Below, one piece after another: positions 24,648-33,893 of a DNA stretch of 64,000 bases. Below the pieces are notes generated by a model. That model was not told where the DNA came from, made no database searches, and saw only the letters and a program-made list of their open reading frames with translations. The position numbers were made by a program, and so were the translations under genes. Source of the DNA: Corynebacterium ulceribovis DSM 45146 (GTDB lineage: Bacteria > Actinomycetota > Actinomycetes > Mycobacteriales > Mycobacteriaceae); contig NZ_AQUY01000004.1 in assembly GCF_000372445.1 (NCBI RefSeq), positions 93,907-157,906 on the forward strand. Reading direction: 5' to 3'. Position 1 is the first letter of the stretch. The number at the start of each line of letters is the position of its first letter.

Positions 24648-25937
24648 ATGAGAGCTGACGTCACCGCCCCGGAAACCCCGGGCTCGATGGACACCACAGA
24701 CCGCAAAAAGCCGCGCGTGCCGCTGCTGGTTCGCCTGATTATCGGCATCTCCGTCGGTATCGTGCTGGGCCTCATCGCCCAGAGCAACGACATCGAATGG
24801 CCAGTGCGGACCCTGGCGACCTTCTCCGCCATCTTCGGGTCCTTCCTAAGCTTCGCCATCCCACTGATCGTGTTCGGGTTCATCACCCCAGGCATCGGAT
24901 CGCTGAGCCAAGGCGCTGGCCGACTGCTGGGCATTAACGTCGGTCTGGCGTACGTTTCCACCGTCCTAGCCGGCGCACTTGCGGTGACCTGCGCCCTGCT
25001 GCTGTACCCAATCCTGCTGGACGGCAAGTCCCTGTCCACCGCCGCGAACCCAGAAGACGCGCTGCTGGCGCCCTACCTGGAATTTCAAGTCGACCCGCCG
25101 CTGGCTGTGACCACCGCGCTGGTGCTCGCCTTCGTCATTGGCCTGGGCATCACCGCCCTGCCGAATAAGCGCCTGCTGCACCTAGCGGAAGACTTCCGCG
25201 ACATCATTGAGATGCTGCTGAACCGCGTCATTATTCCGCTGCTGCCAATCCACATTGCCGGTGTGTTTGCGAATATGACCTACGGCGGCGACGTGGCCAC
25301 CATCCTGAAGGTCTTCGCCGTGGTGTTCCTGATGGTGATTGTGCTGCACTGGGTGTGGCTGCTGGTGCAGTACTCCGTGGCCGGCGCGGTCGGCAAAACC
25401 AACCCATTCGCCATGCTCAAAGACATGATGCCGGCGTACTTCACCGCCATCGGCACCCAGTCGTCCGCGGCAACGATTCCGGTGACGCTGCAGTCGGCGA
25501 AGAAGGCTGGTGTGCGCTCGCAGATCGCGGACTTCGCCATCCCGCTGAACGCCAACATTCACCTGTCCGGCTCGATGATCACCATCACCGCCTGCGCCGT
25601 TGCGGTGCTGACCATGGTTGAGCACCGCGACCCGTCCTTCACCGAAATGATTCCGCTGATTCTGGTACTCGGCGTCATGATGGTCGCCGCACCAGGTGCA
25701 CCAGGCGGCGCCGTGATGACTGCCCTCGGCGCGCTGCAGTCCGTGCTCGGCTTCAATGAAGCGATGCTGGCGCTGATGATTGCGCTGTACCTTGCGCAGG
25801 ACAGCTTCGGCACCGCCACCAACGTCACTGGTGACGGCGCGATTGCGAAGATTGTCGATGCACTCGCCGGCAGGAAGGGCGACGCGGCAGCCGAAGACGC
25901 GGACGCCAACCGCAGTGAAGCGGCTGCGGAAGCCTAG
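24648..25937 (+). CDS. Dicarboxylate/amino acid:cation symporter (DAACS family)
   Basis: 429 residues from ATG 24648 with AAGGAG eight bases upstream. Eight transmembrane helices plus re-entrant loops are expected. The serine-rich hairpin appears as AIGTQSSAATIPVTL, the NMDGT-like motif is replaced by LNANIHLSGSMI, and the second hairpin is VAAPGAPGGAVM. The late DSFGTATNVTGDGAIA segment is the family's DxxRTxxNVxGD substrate/cation site with changes. It imports an acidic or neutral amino acid or C4-dicarboxylate with sodium or protons. The C-terminal tail is Ala/Asp/Glu-rich. A promoter-like TAATCT is at 24607-24612. Confidence 0.9.
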   Translation: MRADVTAPETPGSMDTTDRKKPRVPLLVRLIIGISVGIVLGLIAQSNDIEWPVRTLATFSAIFGSFLSFAIPLIVFGFITPGIGSLSQGAGRLLGINVGLAYVSTVLAGALAVTCALLLYPILLDGKSLSTAANPEDALLAPYLEFQVDPPLAVTTALVLAFVIGLGITALPNKRLLHLAEDFRDIIEMLLNRVIIPLLPIHIAGVFANMTYGGDVATILKVFAVVFLMVIVLHWVWLLVQYSVAGAVGKTNPFAMLKDMMPAYFTAIGTQSSAATIPVTLQSAKKAGVRSQIADFAIPLNANIHLSGSMITITACAVAVLTMVEHRDPSFTEMIPLILVLGVMMVAAPGAPGGAVMTALGALQSVLGFNEAMLALMIALYLAQDSFGTATNVTGDGAIAKIVDALAGRKGDAAAEDADANRSEAAAEA

Positions 25938-26779
25938 TACTTCTTCAGCGATTCCTTCGCCTCGGCTACCTCGGCCAGCAACGACTTTGCTACTGCGCCG
26001 GGGTTTTCTTCGGTTAAGGCCTCAATAACTTCCGCTGGCAGGCCCGCCGCCTTGTACTCCGCCAACGACGTAAAGCCCAGCGGCAACACATCAACGAGCC
26101 ACGCCACCGCCTGTGCCTCCGGGCGGATGCAGCGACGTGCCACCCGCTCATTTTCCACTAGGTGCTCGCGCCGTTCTGGCTCCCGCAGCCCCAGCCGCGC
26201 CAATGTGCGCGCCGCCGCAATCAGGTTCTGCCCGCGGACACCTTCCAGCTGCGCCGGGTTTGGCTTCGGCTTTTCGCCGCCGCGTCGACGCACATACAGG
26301 TCTTGCTGCCCAATGCCGACGACGCCGCCGTCCTTCGACCGGACCACCGACGTATAGGACACCACCGTGGAATAGCCCGGGTCGACCTCAGCCTTGATCT
26401 GGTCAATCAGCTCGTCGGTGACCTCCACCTCTAGGTAGGTGCCACGCCGACCTGGACGAATAAATTCGAAGCTGCCGGTTCGGGTCCACGCTTCGTATTC
26501 CTCCACGCCCAGTCGCTGCATCACCAACGTGCCAAAGAGCACGTCCGTCATTGAAAACAGCGAACCGCCGAAGGCCGCGCCATGCATATTCGCAATCAGC
26601 GGGTTCAGGCGCAGTTCCAGTCGTCCGCGGCTCCAGTCGGGCGCAATATCGGTGATATAAATGCCGGACCCGAACAGCGGCGGGTACATATTCAACAGTC
26701 GCCGCGCCTTCGTCGGCGACGCGCCCGCGCGATCAGCGAGGCGGCGGAGGAGTTTGGTTAACAGATTCGGGCTTTTCAC
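25934..26779 (-). CDS. DUF4442 hotdog-fold (thioesterase-like) protein with C-terminal extension
   Basis: 281 residues. The first 165 or so form a hotdog domain of the DUF4442 type (LNPLIANMHGAAFGGSLFSMTDVLFGTLVMQRLG, where NxHGaxfGG is the active-site helix start; later RTGSFEFIRPGRRGTYLEVEV). Family members resemble acyl-CoA thioesterases. About 115 further residues (GEKPKPNPAQLEGVRGQNLIAAARTLARLGLREPERR to the end) form a charged helical region I do not recognise. The stop overlaps the transporter stop by four bases (convergent). Confidence 0.8.
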   Translation of the reverse strand: MKSPNLLTKLLRRLADRAGASPTKARRLLNMYPPLFGSGIYITDIAPDWSRGRLELRLNPLIANMHGAAFGGSLFSMTDVLFGTLVMQRLGVEEYEAWTRTGSFEFIRPGRRGTYLEVEVTDELIDQIKAEVDPGYSTVVSYTSVVRSKDGGVVGIGQQDLYVRRRGGEKPKPNPAQLEGVRGQNLIAAARTLARLGLREPERREHLVENERVARRCIRPEAQAVAWLVDVLPLGFTSLAEYKAAGLPAEVIEALTEENPGAVAKSLLAEVAEAKESLKKY

Positions 26780-26831
26780 ACCTTAGAACCATACCCGTTT
26801 GCCTTACATCCGAACCGGGTAGCGTAAAAGC

Positions 26832-27551
26832 ATGACTACTCCTGCTGATAAATCCACCCTGCCCGTTGCCGTTGTAACCGGTGCGACCGGTGGGATGGGC
26901 CGCGACATCGTTGCAGATTTAGTGGCCGATCACCGCGTTTTTGCTTTAGGACGCAATGAAGCGACCCTTGCCCAGCTCCGCGAACTGGCAAACGTCACCG
27001 CGATTGCCGCGGACCTGACCGACCTAGACACTGGTTTTCCGCCGGAGCTGACCGGATTAGAGGTTAACGTGCTGATTCACGCCGCAGCGGTTGCGTCACG
27101 AAGCAGCGTTGCCGACGCTGACCACGGGGAATGGCGGCGTCAACTGGACCTCAACGTTCTGGTACCGGCACTTTTGACCCGCCACCTGCTGCCGGGACTG
27201 CGGACGCGGCGCGGCACCGTCGTCTTCATTAACTCCGGCGCCGGGCTGCACGGCATTGGCGGTAATGCGGTGTACGCCACGACCAAGCATGCGCTGCGCG
27301 GCCTGGCTGATTCGCTGCGGCAGGAAGTGGCCACTGATGGAGTGCGCGTGACCACGATTTATCCAGGTCCAACGGACACCCCGATGCTGGAAGGCCTGAT
27401 GGCGCAGGCTGGCACCGACTACCGGCCGGAATGGTACATCGAACCGGCGGAAGTAACTCGTGCGGTGCGGCTGGCTGTCGATGCCGGGGAAACCACCCAG
27501 CTGACCGACATCGCTGTGCGGCCGCGGGTGGAACTGAGCCAGCGAAAGTAG
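26832..27551 (+). CDS. Short-chain dehydrogenase/reductase (SDR)
   Basis: 239 residues, a classical SDR. The nucleotide-binding motif is TGATGGMG (about residues 15-22) and the catalytic YATTKHAL supplies Tyr and Lys, with Ser in INSGAG. The pattern RNEATL after the second strand suggests NADP(H). The substrate is unknown. The promoter lies in the 52-bp gap shared with the divergent DUF4442 gene, which also contains the small inverted repeat ACCCG/CGGGT (26787-26820 region). Confidence 0.9.
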   Translation: MTTPADKSTLPVAVVTGATGGMGRDIVADLVADHRVFALGRNEATLAQLRELANVTAIAADLTDLDTGFPPELTGLEVNVLIHAAAVASRSSVADADHGEWRRQLDLNVLVPALLTRHLLPGLRTRRGTVVFINSGAGLHGIGGNAVYATTKHALRGLADSLRQEVATDGVRVTTIYPGPTDTPMLEGLMAQAGTDYRPEWYIEPAEVTRAVRLAVDAGETTQLTDIAVRPRVELSQRK

Positions 27552-27595
27552 CTGGCGCCCTAAGACTGCCGTAGCGCTGCCGTGGTGCTGTCGGC

Positions 27596-29248
27596 CTAAC
27601 GCACCGGCACGCCTGGGCCCAGTGGAATACCGGCCAGGTACCACAGGCAGAAGAACAGGAACCAGCCGACGAGCATCGCCATGGCATACGGGATGGCCAG
27701 CGACATCAATGTGCCGATGCCAGCCCGCTTGTAGTACTTCTGCAGGAAGGTCAATGCCAGTGCGAAGTATGGCGACATCGGGGTGATGATATTCGTCGGC
27801 GAGTCACCCATACGGAACAGCATCTGCGACACTTCCGGCTGCACATCGACGTACATCAGCATCGGCACCACCACCGGCGCCATCAGCGCCCACTGCGCCG
27901 AACCGGAGGTGACCAGCAGGTTAATCAACGCCACCAACAACACCAGTGCGCCGAAGAGCAGCAATGGCGGCAAATCAGCCTTAGTGAGGAACTCCGCGCC
28001 GGTAATTGCGGTCCACTGACCCAGGTTGGACCAGCCGAAATATGCCGTGAACTGGGACACCGCGAAAAAGAGCACCATCATATTCGTCAAGGTGCCCAAG
28101 CCCTTTTCCATGAAACCTGGGATGTCGGCCGAGTTGCGGATGGAACCAACCACCAGGCCGTAAGTAATACCGATGGCGGCGAACAGCAGCGCAATCGACA
28201 CCACAATGTTCTTCAGCAGCGGCGAGCTCAGCGCATCAATTTCGGGGCCGCGGAATGGTGAGGATGGGATGAGCAGCAGCGCGAACCAGACAGCCAGCAG
28301 CACCACACCGACGAGGCTGGCCCAGACAACGCCGCGCTTTTCCCGTGGGGATAGCTGCAGTTCATCGCGGTCGGTGTCGTTACTGGAAGTTGCGTCAGCC
28401 GATTCGTCATCACGCTCATCGTCATCGCGCGTCCGCACCTTGGTGAAGGACGCTTCTTCGTGGTTGATGTCGTCTGGGTGGATGGTGCGCTCGGTGTAGC
28501 GCAGCACAAACAGTTCTGTGACGGCAGTAATAATGAGCGCCAAAATTACCGACGATGCGACTGTGAAGAAGTAGTTCGCCAGCGGGGACACCACATGCTC
28601 TGGGTCCACGAAAGCGGCGGCTTGGGTGGAAATACCGGCCAGCAGCACGTCGGTAATATTCAGCACCAACGAAGCGTTGAACCCGGCAGATGACGCGGCG
28701 AAACCAACCATCGCGCCGACAATCGGGTTGCGGCCAACCGCCTTAAACGCCGCGGCGCCCAGCGGAATCAAGATGACATACACCGCGTCGGAGGCAACCG
28801 AACCGGTCACGCCCGCAAGCGCCAACACAAAGGTCAGCAGCACTTTCGAGCGGACCGCACCGATGGACCAACGGATAGCGGCACCGATGTAGCCCGAGTA
28901 TTCCGCGACTGCGACACCGAGCATGCACACCAAAATCAGGCCAAGCGGCGCGAAACTAGTGAAGTTCGTGACCGCGTCGGTGACCATTTTCTGCAGGTAC
29001 TCGGCGGTGGCGAGGCTTTCGACTTTGATGGTGTCGCCGGTGGCGGGGTCGGTGGCCTCCATGCCGATTTTCGCGCCGACCCAGGAGGAGAAAATGACGA
29101 CGCCCGCGAGGACGACGAATAGCCAAAACGGGTTCGGGAGTTTATTGCCGATTTTTTCGAGCGTGGCCAGCATGCCCTTCGGTTCGGGGCGCCGGACTGT
29201 GTCGTCGGAGTCGGATGGACTTTCGGGGCTCGGTGCTGTCGTAGTCAT
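27596..29248 (-). CDS. AbgT family transporter
   Basis: 550 residues from ATG 29248 (MTTTAPSPES); the frame extends upstream, but that part is low-complexity and overlaps the divergent promoter. The family carries p-aminobenzoyl-glutamate in E. coli, and other members export sulfonamides. Diagnostic stretches are NPFWLFVVLAGVVIFSSWVGAKIG near the start, ASDAVYVILIPLGAAAFKAVGRNPIVGAMVGFAASSAGFNASL in the middle, and SGSAQWALMAPVVVPMLMYVDVQPEVSQMLFRMGDSPTNIITPMSPYFAL late. About 12 membrane helices. A cytoplasmic acidic loop (RTRDDDERDDESADATSSNDTD) of about 50 residues separates the two halves. Confidence 0.93.
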   Translation of the reverse strand: MTTTAPSPESPSDSDDTVRRPEPKGMLATLEKIGNKLPNPFWLFVVLAGVVIFSSWVGAKIGMEATDPATGDTIKVESLATAEYLQKMVTDAVTNFTSFAPLGLILVCMLGVAVAEYSGYIGAAIRWSIGAVRSKVLLTFVLALAGVTGSVASDAVYVILIPLGAAAFKAVGRNPIVGAMVGFAASSAGFNASLVLNITDVLLAGISTQAAAFVDPEHVVSPLANYFFTVASSVILALIITAVTELFVLRYTERTIHPDDINHEEASFTKVRTRDDDERDDESADATSSNDTDRDELQLSPREKRGVVWASLVGVVLLAVWFALLLIPSSPFRGPEIDALSSPLLKNIVVSIALLFAAIGITYGLVVGSIRNSADIPGFMEKGLGTLTNMMVLFFAVSQFTAYFGWSNLGQWTAITGAEFLTKADLPPLLLFGALVLLVALINLLVTSGSAQWALMAPVVVPMLMYVDVQPEVSQMLFRMGDSPTNIITPMSPYFALALTFLQKYYKRAGIGTLMSLAIPYAMAMLVGWFLFFCLWYLAGIPLGPGVPVR

Positions 29249-29466
29249 GTCACTCTTGGTTTCGTCGGGGTCGGCGGTGGCCGATTCGGACAGGTTCAGC
29301 TGCGACGGTAACCATATTGCTGCGCGTTTTATGCCAGTTTCAGCAAAATCGGAAGAACTGTTATCAGGTGTGCTGTTGGGGCAGGCGTCAGTGCAGCCAT
29401 CGGCGCGAGCGCCTGAGCGGGCGTCGGTATTTTCGGGCGCGCCGGGCCTCTGCCTAGGATGGTGGC

Positions 29467-30210
29467 ATGAGTAATGCACAGCCGCCGCTCAACCCGTCAC
29501 CGCAGTCGGTTGAGGAGTTTCAGGAGGTCTACCAGCACTTTTTGGGCCGGATTGCGGATGCCGCCCGCGCCGTCGACCGTGACCCGAATGAGGTGCGGCT
29601 GCTGCCGGTCAGTAAAACGGTGCCTGCCGAGCGGCTGCGCCTGGCGATTGCTGCCGGGATGACGGAGCTGGCGGAGAACCGGGTGCAGGAAATGGCGGGG
29701 AAAGCCACGGACTTGGCAGACACCGACGTGACCTGGTGTTTAATTGGTCCGCTGCAGCGCAATAAGGCCCGTGATGCCGCGGCGTTTGCCACCGAGTTCC
29801 ACGCATTGGATTCGGTCCGCTTGGCGACAGCGCTCAACAATAGGCTTATTGACGATAAGGTGCTGGACGTCTTTGTGCAGGTCAACACAAGTGGGGAAGC
29901 GCAGAAGTCTGGCGTGGCACCGGAAGAAGCAGCGCAGTTGTTGGATGACCTGGCGGCGTTCCCGCAGCTTCGGGTGCGCGGATTGATGACCATGGCGAAG
30001 TTCTCCCCGGATGAAGCTGTAGTGCGTGGGAGCTTCGCGCGGCTGCGCGAGTTGCGGGAATCTTTGACCCCGAATCTGCCGGATGGCATGAGCGTGGCAG
30101 AGCTGTCGATGGGCATGTCCGGCGATTTCGAATGGGCAATTGCTGAAGGCGCAACGACAGTGCGGATTGGCCGCGGGCTGTTCGGCGCCCGCCCACCTGT
30201 CGGGGCTTAG
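29467..30210 (+). CDS. YggS/PLPBP family pyridoxal phosphate-binding protein
   Basis: 247 residues of the PLP homeostasis protein family (YggS, YBL036C). The PLP lysine is Lys 50 in LLPVSKTV. Other family marks are ELAENRVQEM, WCLIGPLQRNKAR, VFVQVNTSGEAQKSG, LMTMAKF and LSMGMSGDFEWAIAEGATTVRIGRGLFG. These proteins bind PLP without a known enzyme activity and balance vitamin B6 and amino acid pools. In many actinobacteria yggS sits next to sepF and ftsZ; here it stands alone between a transporter and a helicase. The start ATG 29467 lies 218 bp from the divergent AbgT start. Confidence 0.93.
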   Translation: MSNAQPPLNPSPQSVEEFQEVYQHFLGRIADAARAVDRDPNEVRLLPVSKTVPAERLRLAIAAGMTELAENRVQEMAGKATDLADTDVTWCLIGPLQRNKARDAAAFATEFHALDSVRLATALNNRLIDDKVLDVFVQVNTSGEAQKSGVAPEEAAQLLDDLAAFPQLRVRGLMTMAKFSPDEAVVRGSFARLRELRESLTPNLPDGMSVAELSMGMSGDFEWAIAEGATTVRIGRGLFGARPPVGA

Positions 30211-30241
30211 CAGGCGACAGTCGGCCCGCCGCGCGTGAGTG

Positions 30242-32875
30242 CTAGCGCCGCTTCGGGTGCTTCACCCGCACAGTAGCTTCCGCTGACCATGGGTCTTCCG
30301 GCCATGGATGCTTGGGGTAGCGCCCGCGCATTTCTGCCCGGACCTGCGGATACCCGGTTTCCCAGAAGCTAGCCAAATCCGCTGTCACCGCCAGGTCTCG
30401 CCCCGCAGGTGACAGCAAGTGGAACACAATCGGTACGCGCCCATCCGCTACCGTCGGCGATTCCGCCCACCCGAAACACTCCTGCAACTTCACCGCGCAC
30501 ACGGGTTGGCCATCTGGTTCATCAATCGGTGGGTAGTGCAGCCGCACAGTCGATCCCGATGCCACTTCCAATCGTTCCGGTGCGAGCTCGTCGAGGCGCG
30601 CGGCCTCTGGCCATGGCAGTAGCCGCTGCAGCGCAGTGAGCATCGGGAATTTTTTCGGGTCCGTGCCGCGTGCGACCGCGTCTAACTCGGGGCCAAGCCA
30701 GAGGTCGGCGGCAGCAATCAGGGAAGCGCTGTCGACCGCTGGCCATGGCGCGCCTAGCTGATTGTGCAGCAGTGCTATGCGGCGGCGGAGGGTTTCGGCT
30801 TCAGCAGAAAACCGGAACATGCCGGTGACCTGCCCGGACGCGGCGGCTTTATCGCCGGGGCGACGCAGTGAGTCACCGGAGTCGTCGGTGCCCAGGCCAA
30901 CGGTGGTCAGCGCGCGCTGCACTGCAGCTTGGGCAGCAGCAGGGGTTGGGGTGACGGTGACCCGGCCTAGTTCGATGGCGCCGAGTGCGCTGCGCCGGTA
31001 ACCGCGGATTTTTCCGCCTGAGTAGTCGGCGCTGACCTCATCGGTGTGCAGCGCAGCTCCCGCTGCAAGGGCATCGTCTTCCGAAATGACGATGGCGGCG
31101 CGGATAATCGCGCCGGAGGCACCGCCTGCTTTCCCCGCAGCGCGCGTGACGTCGGCAACGGCAAGCCACGGCTGCCCCGACAGCCCGGAATCTGGTGGCA
31201 GGGCAGCGCCGGTACCGCTGGCCAGTAGGTATTCGGTGCTGGTGCCGCGCTGCTGGGCGAGTCGGTCTGGCCACGCCGCCGCAACAACCAGTGCGTCCGT
31301 GTTGGCAGCTGCGGTAATGGAGTCCGTAGTGGAGTGGGCGCCGGTGGGCTTTGTGACGTTGGTGCGCTGCGCAATCTTTTCCAAGCGCTCGGTGTCGCGG
31401 CGCCACTGCTTGGTGGCTGAATGCGCCCCACGGCGCAGCGCCGATAACGTGCGACCAAGATCGCCGCCGTCGTGACGAGTATCCAAACTCAGACATGCGA
31501 CAACTTCTGCGGCAGTGCGCACACCGACTTCTGGCGCGCTGACCAGCAGTGCTCGTGCGAGCCGTGGCGATGTCGGCATGGCCGCGATCTGGTGGCCCAT
31601 CTCGGTAGCAGCGCCGTCGTCATCAATAGCGGACAAAGCGCGGAGCACTTTTTCTGCAGCATCAGCCGCCGCAGTTGGCAGTGGGTCAATGAGCCGCAGG
31701 CCAGCTCCCCGCGGGGTGCCCCAACAGGCCAGCAGCAGCGCGGCCTCGGTGAGATCCGCCGCCGCGACCTCTGGGGTGATGTGCGTAGGGAAGCGGGTCC
31801 ATTCCGATTCGCTGAAACAGCGGAACACTTGGCCGGGGCCTTGACGGGCAGCACGGCCAGCACGCTGCTCACCGGAGGACCGCGCCTCGGACACGGTGAC
31901 CAATCCGCTCATGCCACGCATCAGGTCTAGCCGCGGTTGGCGGGATAACCCGGCATCGACAACGGTGCGCACGCCGGGCACCGTGAGCGAGGACTCGGCA
32001 ATGTCCGTGGCAACAATAATGCGACGGCCAGCAGCGCTGCCACCAGATACGGCGCGGTCTTGCTGCGCAGGCGTTAATCCACCGTGCAGCGGCAACACTT
32101 CGACATCACCGCCACCGACTCGCCGCCGGAGCTCCCCAACCACAGCATCGACTTCCCGGGCACCCGGCAGAAATACCAAAATATCGCCTGCCGCGGACTC
32201 GAGCGCTTCAGTGCTCACGTCGGCAATATGCGTCAAAAAGCTCTTTTCAACGCCAAACGCACCGAGCCGAGGGCCTGGTGCCGGGCGCCACAACACTGCC
32301 AAGGGGTGCAGTACCGCGGGGGTGTCCACGACGGGGGCGGCGCTGTGGCCATCGCCGAGCAACGCAGCGAACTTCGGGGCGTCGACAGTCGCGGACATAG
32401 CAACGACCAGCAAATCCTCGCGCAGTTGCCGCAGGTCAGCGAGCATACCTAGGGCGATATCGGTATCCAGCTGGCGCTCGTGGACCTCATCGAGCACCAC
32501 CGCAGCCACCCCAGGCAACTCTGGGTCGCGCAGCAACCGCCGCAGCAACACACCGGGCGTCACGAACTCCACTACTGTCGCCGCGGAGACTTTCCGGTCA
32601 CCGCGCACCGTGTAGCCGACCTCCCGGCCAAGCTGAGTGCCGGACAGTTGCGCCAGCCGGCGGGCCGCCGCTCGCACCGCCACTCGCCGTGGCTGCGTGA
32701 CAAGCACTGTGCCGGAAACCATTTCACTGACCGCCGGCGGAATCAGCGTCGTTTTACCCGTACCCGGCGGTGCCTGCACCACCACCGCGCCGCGCTCAGC
32801 GGCCGACGCGAAGCGACCCAGCGCCTCCGCGACCGGTAAACCAGCACCAATGGTGGGCAAATCGAAATGCTGCAT
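30242..32875 (-). CDS. hrpB: ATP-dependent helicase HrpB
   Basis: 877 residues from ATG 32875 (MQHFDLPTIGAGLPV); the frame is open to 33118 but that part overlaps the divergent gene. DEAH-box helicase with Walker A APPGTGKTTL (about residues 37-46), LDEVHERQLDTDIALG (motif II, DEVH), SATVDA (motif III), and the C-terminal helicase motifs ATDIAESSLTVPGV and GRAARQGPGQVFR. The HrpB-specific C-terminal domain follows, ending in the typical LSPAGRDLAVTADLASFWETGYPQVRAEMRGRYPKHPWPEDPW. A nucleic-acid helicase whose precise role is poorly known. Confidence 0.95.
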   Translation of the reverse strand: MQHFDLPTIGAGLPVAEALGRFASAAERGAVVVQAPPGTGKTTLIPPAVSEMVSGTVLVTQPRRVAVRAAARRLAQLSGTQLGREVGYTVRGDRKVSAATVVEFVTPGVLLRRLLRDPELPGVAAVVLDEVHERQLDTDIALGMLADLRQLREDLLVVAMSATVDAPKFAALLGDGHSAAPVVDTPAVLHPLAVLWRPAPGPRLGAFGVEKSFLTHIADVSTEALESAAGDILVFLPGAREVDAVVGELRRRVGGGDVEVLPLHGGLTPAQQDRAVSGGSAAGRRIIVATDIAESSLTVPGVRTVVDAGLSRQPRLDLMRGMSGLVTVSEARSSGEQRAGRAARQGPGQVFRCFSESEWTRFPTHITPEVAAADLTEAALLLACWGTPRGAGLRLIDPLPTAAADAAEKVLRALSAIDDDGAATEMGHQIAAMPTSPRLARALLVSAPEVGVRTAAEVVACLSLDTRHDGGDLGRTLSALRRGAHSATKQWRRDTERLEKIAQRTNVTKPTGAHSTTDSITAAANTDALVVAAAWPDRLAQQRGTSTEYLLASGTGAALPPDSGLSGQPWLAVADVTRAAGKAGGASGAIIRAAIVISEDDALAAGAALHTDEVSADYSGGKIRGYRRSALGAIELGRVTVTPTPAAAQAAVQRALTTVGLGTDDSGDSLRRPGDKAAASGQVTGMFRFSAEAETLRRRIALLHNQLGAPWPAVDSASLIAAADLWLGPELDAVARGTDPKKFPMLTALQRLLPWPEAARLDELAPERLEVASGSTVRLHYPPIDEPDGQPVCAVKLQECFGWAESPTVADGRVPIVFHLLSPAGRDLAVTADLASFWETGYPQVRAEMRGRYPKHPWPEDPWSAEATVRVKHPKRR

Positions 32876-32911
32876 GGAACAAGTGTGCCTTAGACGAGTA
32901 ACCTCACGAGC

Positions 32912-33772
32912 ATGGACCACATCGGGCAGCTGCGTTTTGCTGATGCACATGTCGCCGCCACCACGGTGCGCGATTACCTCGTCAGCGACTTTGCGGCGCC
33001 GTTTCCGCAGGACGACTTCACTGCGGGCGCCAACCCCACCAGCATCGGCCTGGCTACTGACGGCGGGGTAGTGGTGGGCCAACCCGGCGGCAATGATTTC
33101 CTCGGCGATGTGCTGCAATCACTCCGGCAGCAGCGCCCAGACTGCGACTGGGTGGGGTTGGGCCGGTTCACCGAACCGATTGCCGCCGACCGGTTGCTGT
33201 ACCTGTCGCGGCTGGGGATGCGCGCCATTGGTTACCGCCTCGGGCCGAATGAACTCGCCGCGCCCTACGATGTGCAGACTTCCGCGGCGCTGGCGTTTGA
33301 GCTGGCGAACTGCGTCTGTGACATTCACGTCGCGGACGACATTATTGCGCTGGCCACCCCGACACCTGGGGTGATGCCACTGCCCGGGCTGCTGACTGAA
33401 CTTGCCGAACTGCTGCTGAGCCTGCCCGCCGCGACCCTGGAATGCCCGAATATTGCCGCCTACCCGCCGCAGTTCCTCCGAGACCTCGCATATTCCGGGG
33501 TCAATATTAAGGTCACCGGCGTTTCTTTCCACCAGGATGGCGACCCGGTTGCGTTGGTCCCGGATTTTGTTCGGCTTATTGACGGATTGACGGAACGTTT
33601 TATGTTGGGCAGCGGCGCGGATTTTCGGACTTCGGTGACTGTGCTGCCGCAGGTGCTGGCGGCGGTGGTGGCGCAACATGGGTATTCGGCGGCGCGGGCG
33701 ATTGTGCACACTAATGCGCAGCGTTGGTACCGGCTGGGTGGCTCCCCGTCGGGCCGGGTGACTAGGTTTTAG
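32912..33772 (+). CDS. Conserved hypothetical protein, possibly TIM-barrel amidohydrolase-like
   Basis: 286 residues, no signal peptide. I do not recognise a named family. The layout suggests an alpha/beta barrel: an early GQLRFADAHVAATTVRDYL (the DAHV at the position where amidohydrolases have DxHxH), a middle FELANCVCDIHVADDIIALATPTPGVMPLPGLLTEL with a conserved-looking CDIHVADD, and a late DGLTERFMLGSGADFR. The metal-binding HxH is not intact, so a catalytic role is doubtful. It starts 36 bp from the divergent hrpB start; the promoters must overlap. Confidence 0.7.
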   Translation: MDHIGQLRFADAHVAATTVRDYLVSDFAAPFPQDDFTAGANPTSIGLATDGGVVVGQPGGNDFLGDVLQSLRQQRPDCDWVGLGRFTEPIAADRLLYLSRLGMRAIGYRLGPNELAAPYDVQTSAALAFELANCVCDIHVADDIIALATPTPGVMPLPGLLTELAELLLSLPAATLECPNIAAYPPQFLRDLAYSGVNIKVTGVSFHQDGDPVALVPDFVRLIDGLTERFMLGSGADFRTSVTVLPQVLAAVVAQHGYSAARAIVHTNAQRWYRLGGSPSGRVTRF

Positions 33773-33893
33773 CGTATCTGCGGCTTAGGGGCGCCTTGGC
33801 TACGGCCTAAACTTTGCTGAGAAACCGCTATAACTGCAGGTGGGGCGCGGAATGTGCTTTGCGGCAGTGCCGAAATGGTGACACCCTGCAGCT

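Noticed and set aside
24572..25039. N-terminal extension of Nei to 445 residues
   Set aside because: The family needs Pro and Glu directly after the initiator Met, which only the start at 24571 gives; the extension is antisense to the transporter.
29249..29479. N-terminal extension of the AbgT transporter
   Set aside because: It has no hydrophobic or conserved content and overlaps the start of the divergent yggS gene.
32876..33118. 81-residue extension of HrpB
   Set aside because: It is antisense to the divergent hypothetical gene; HrpB proteins start close to the helicase motif.
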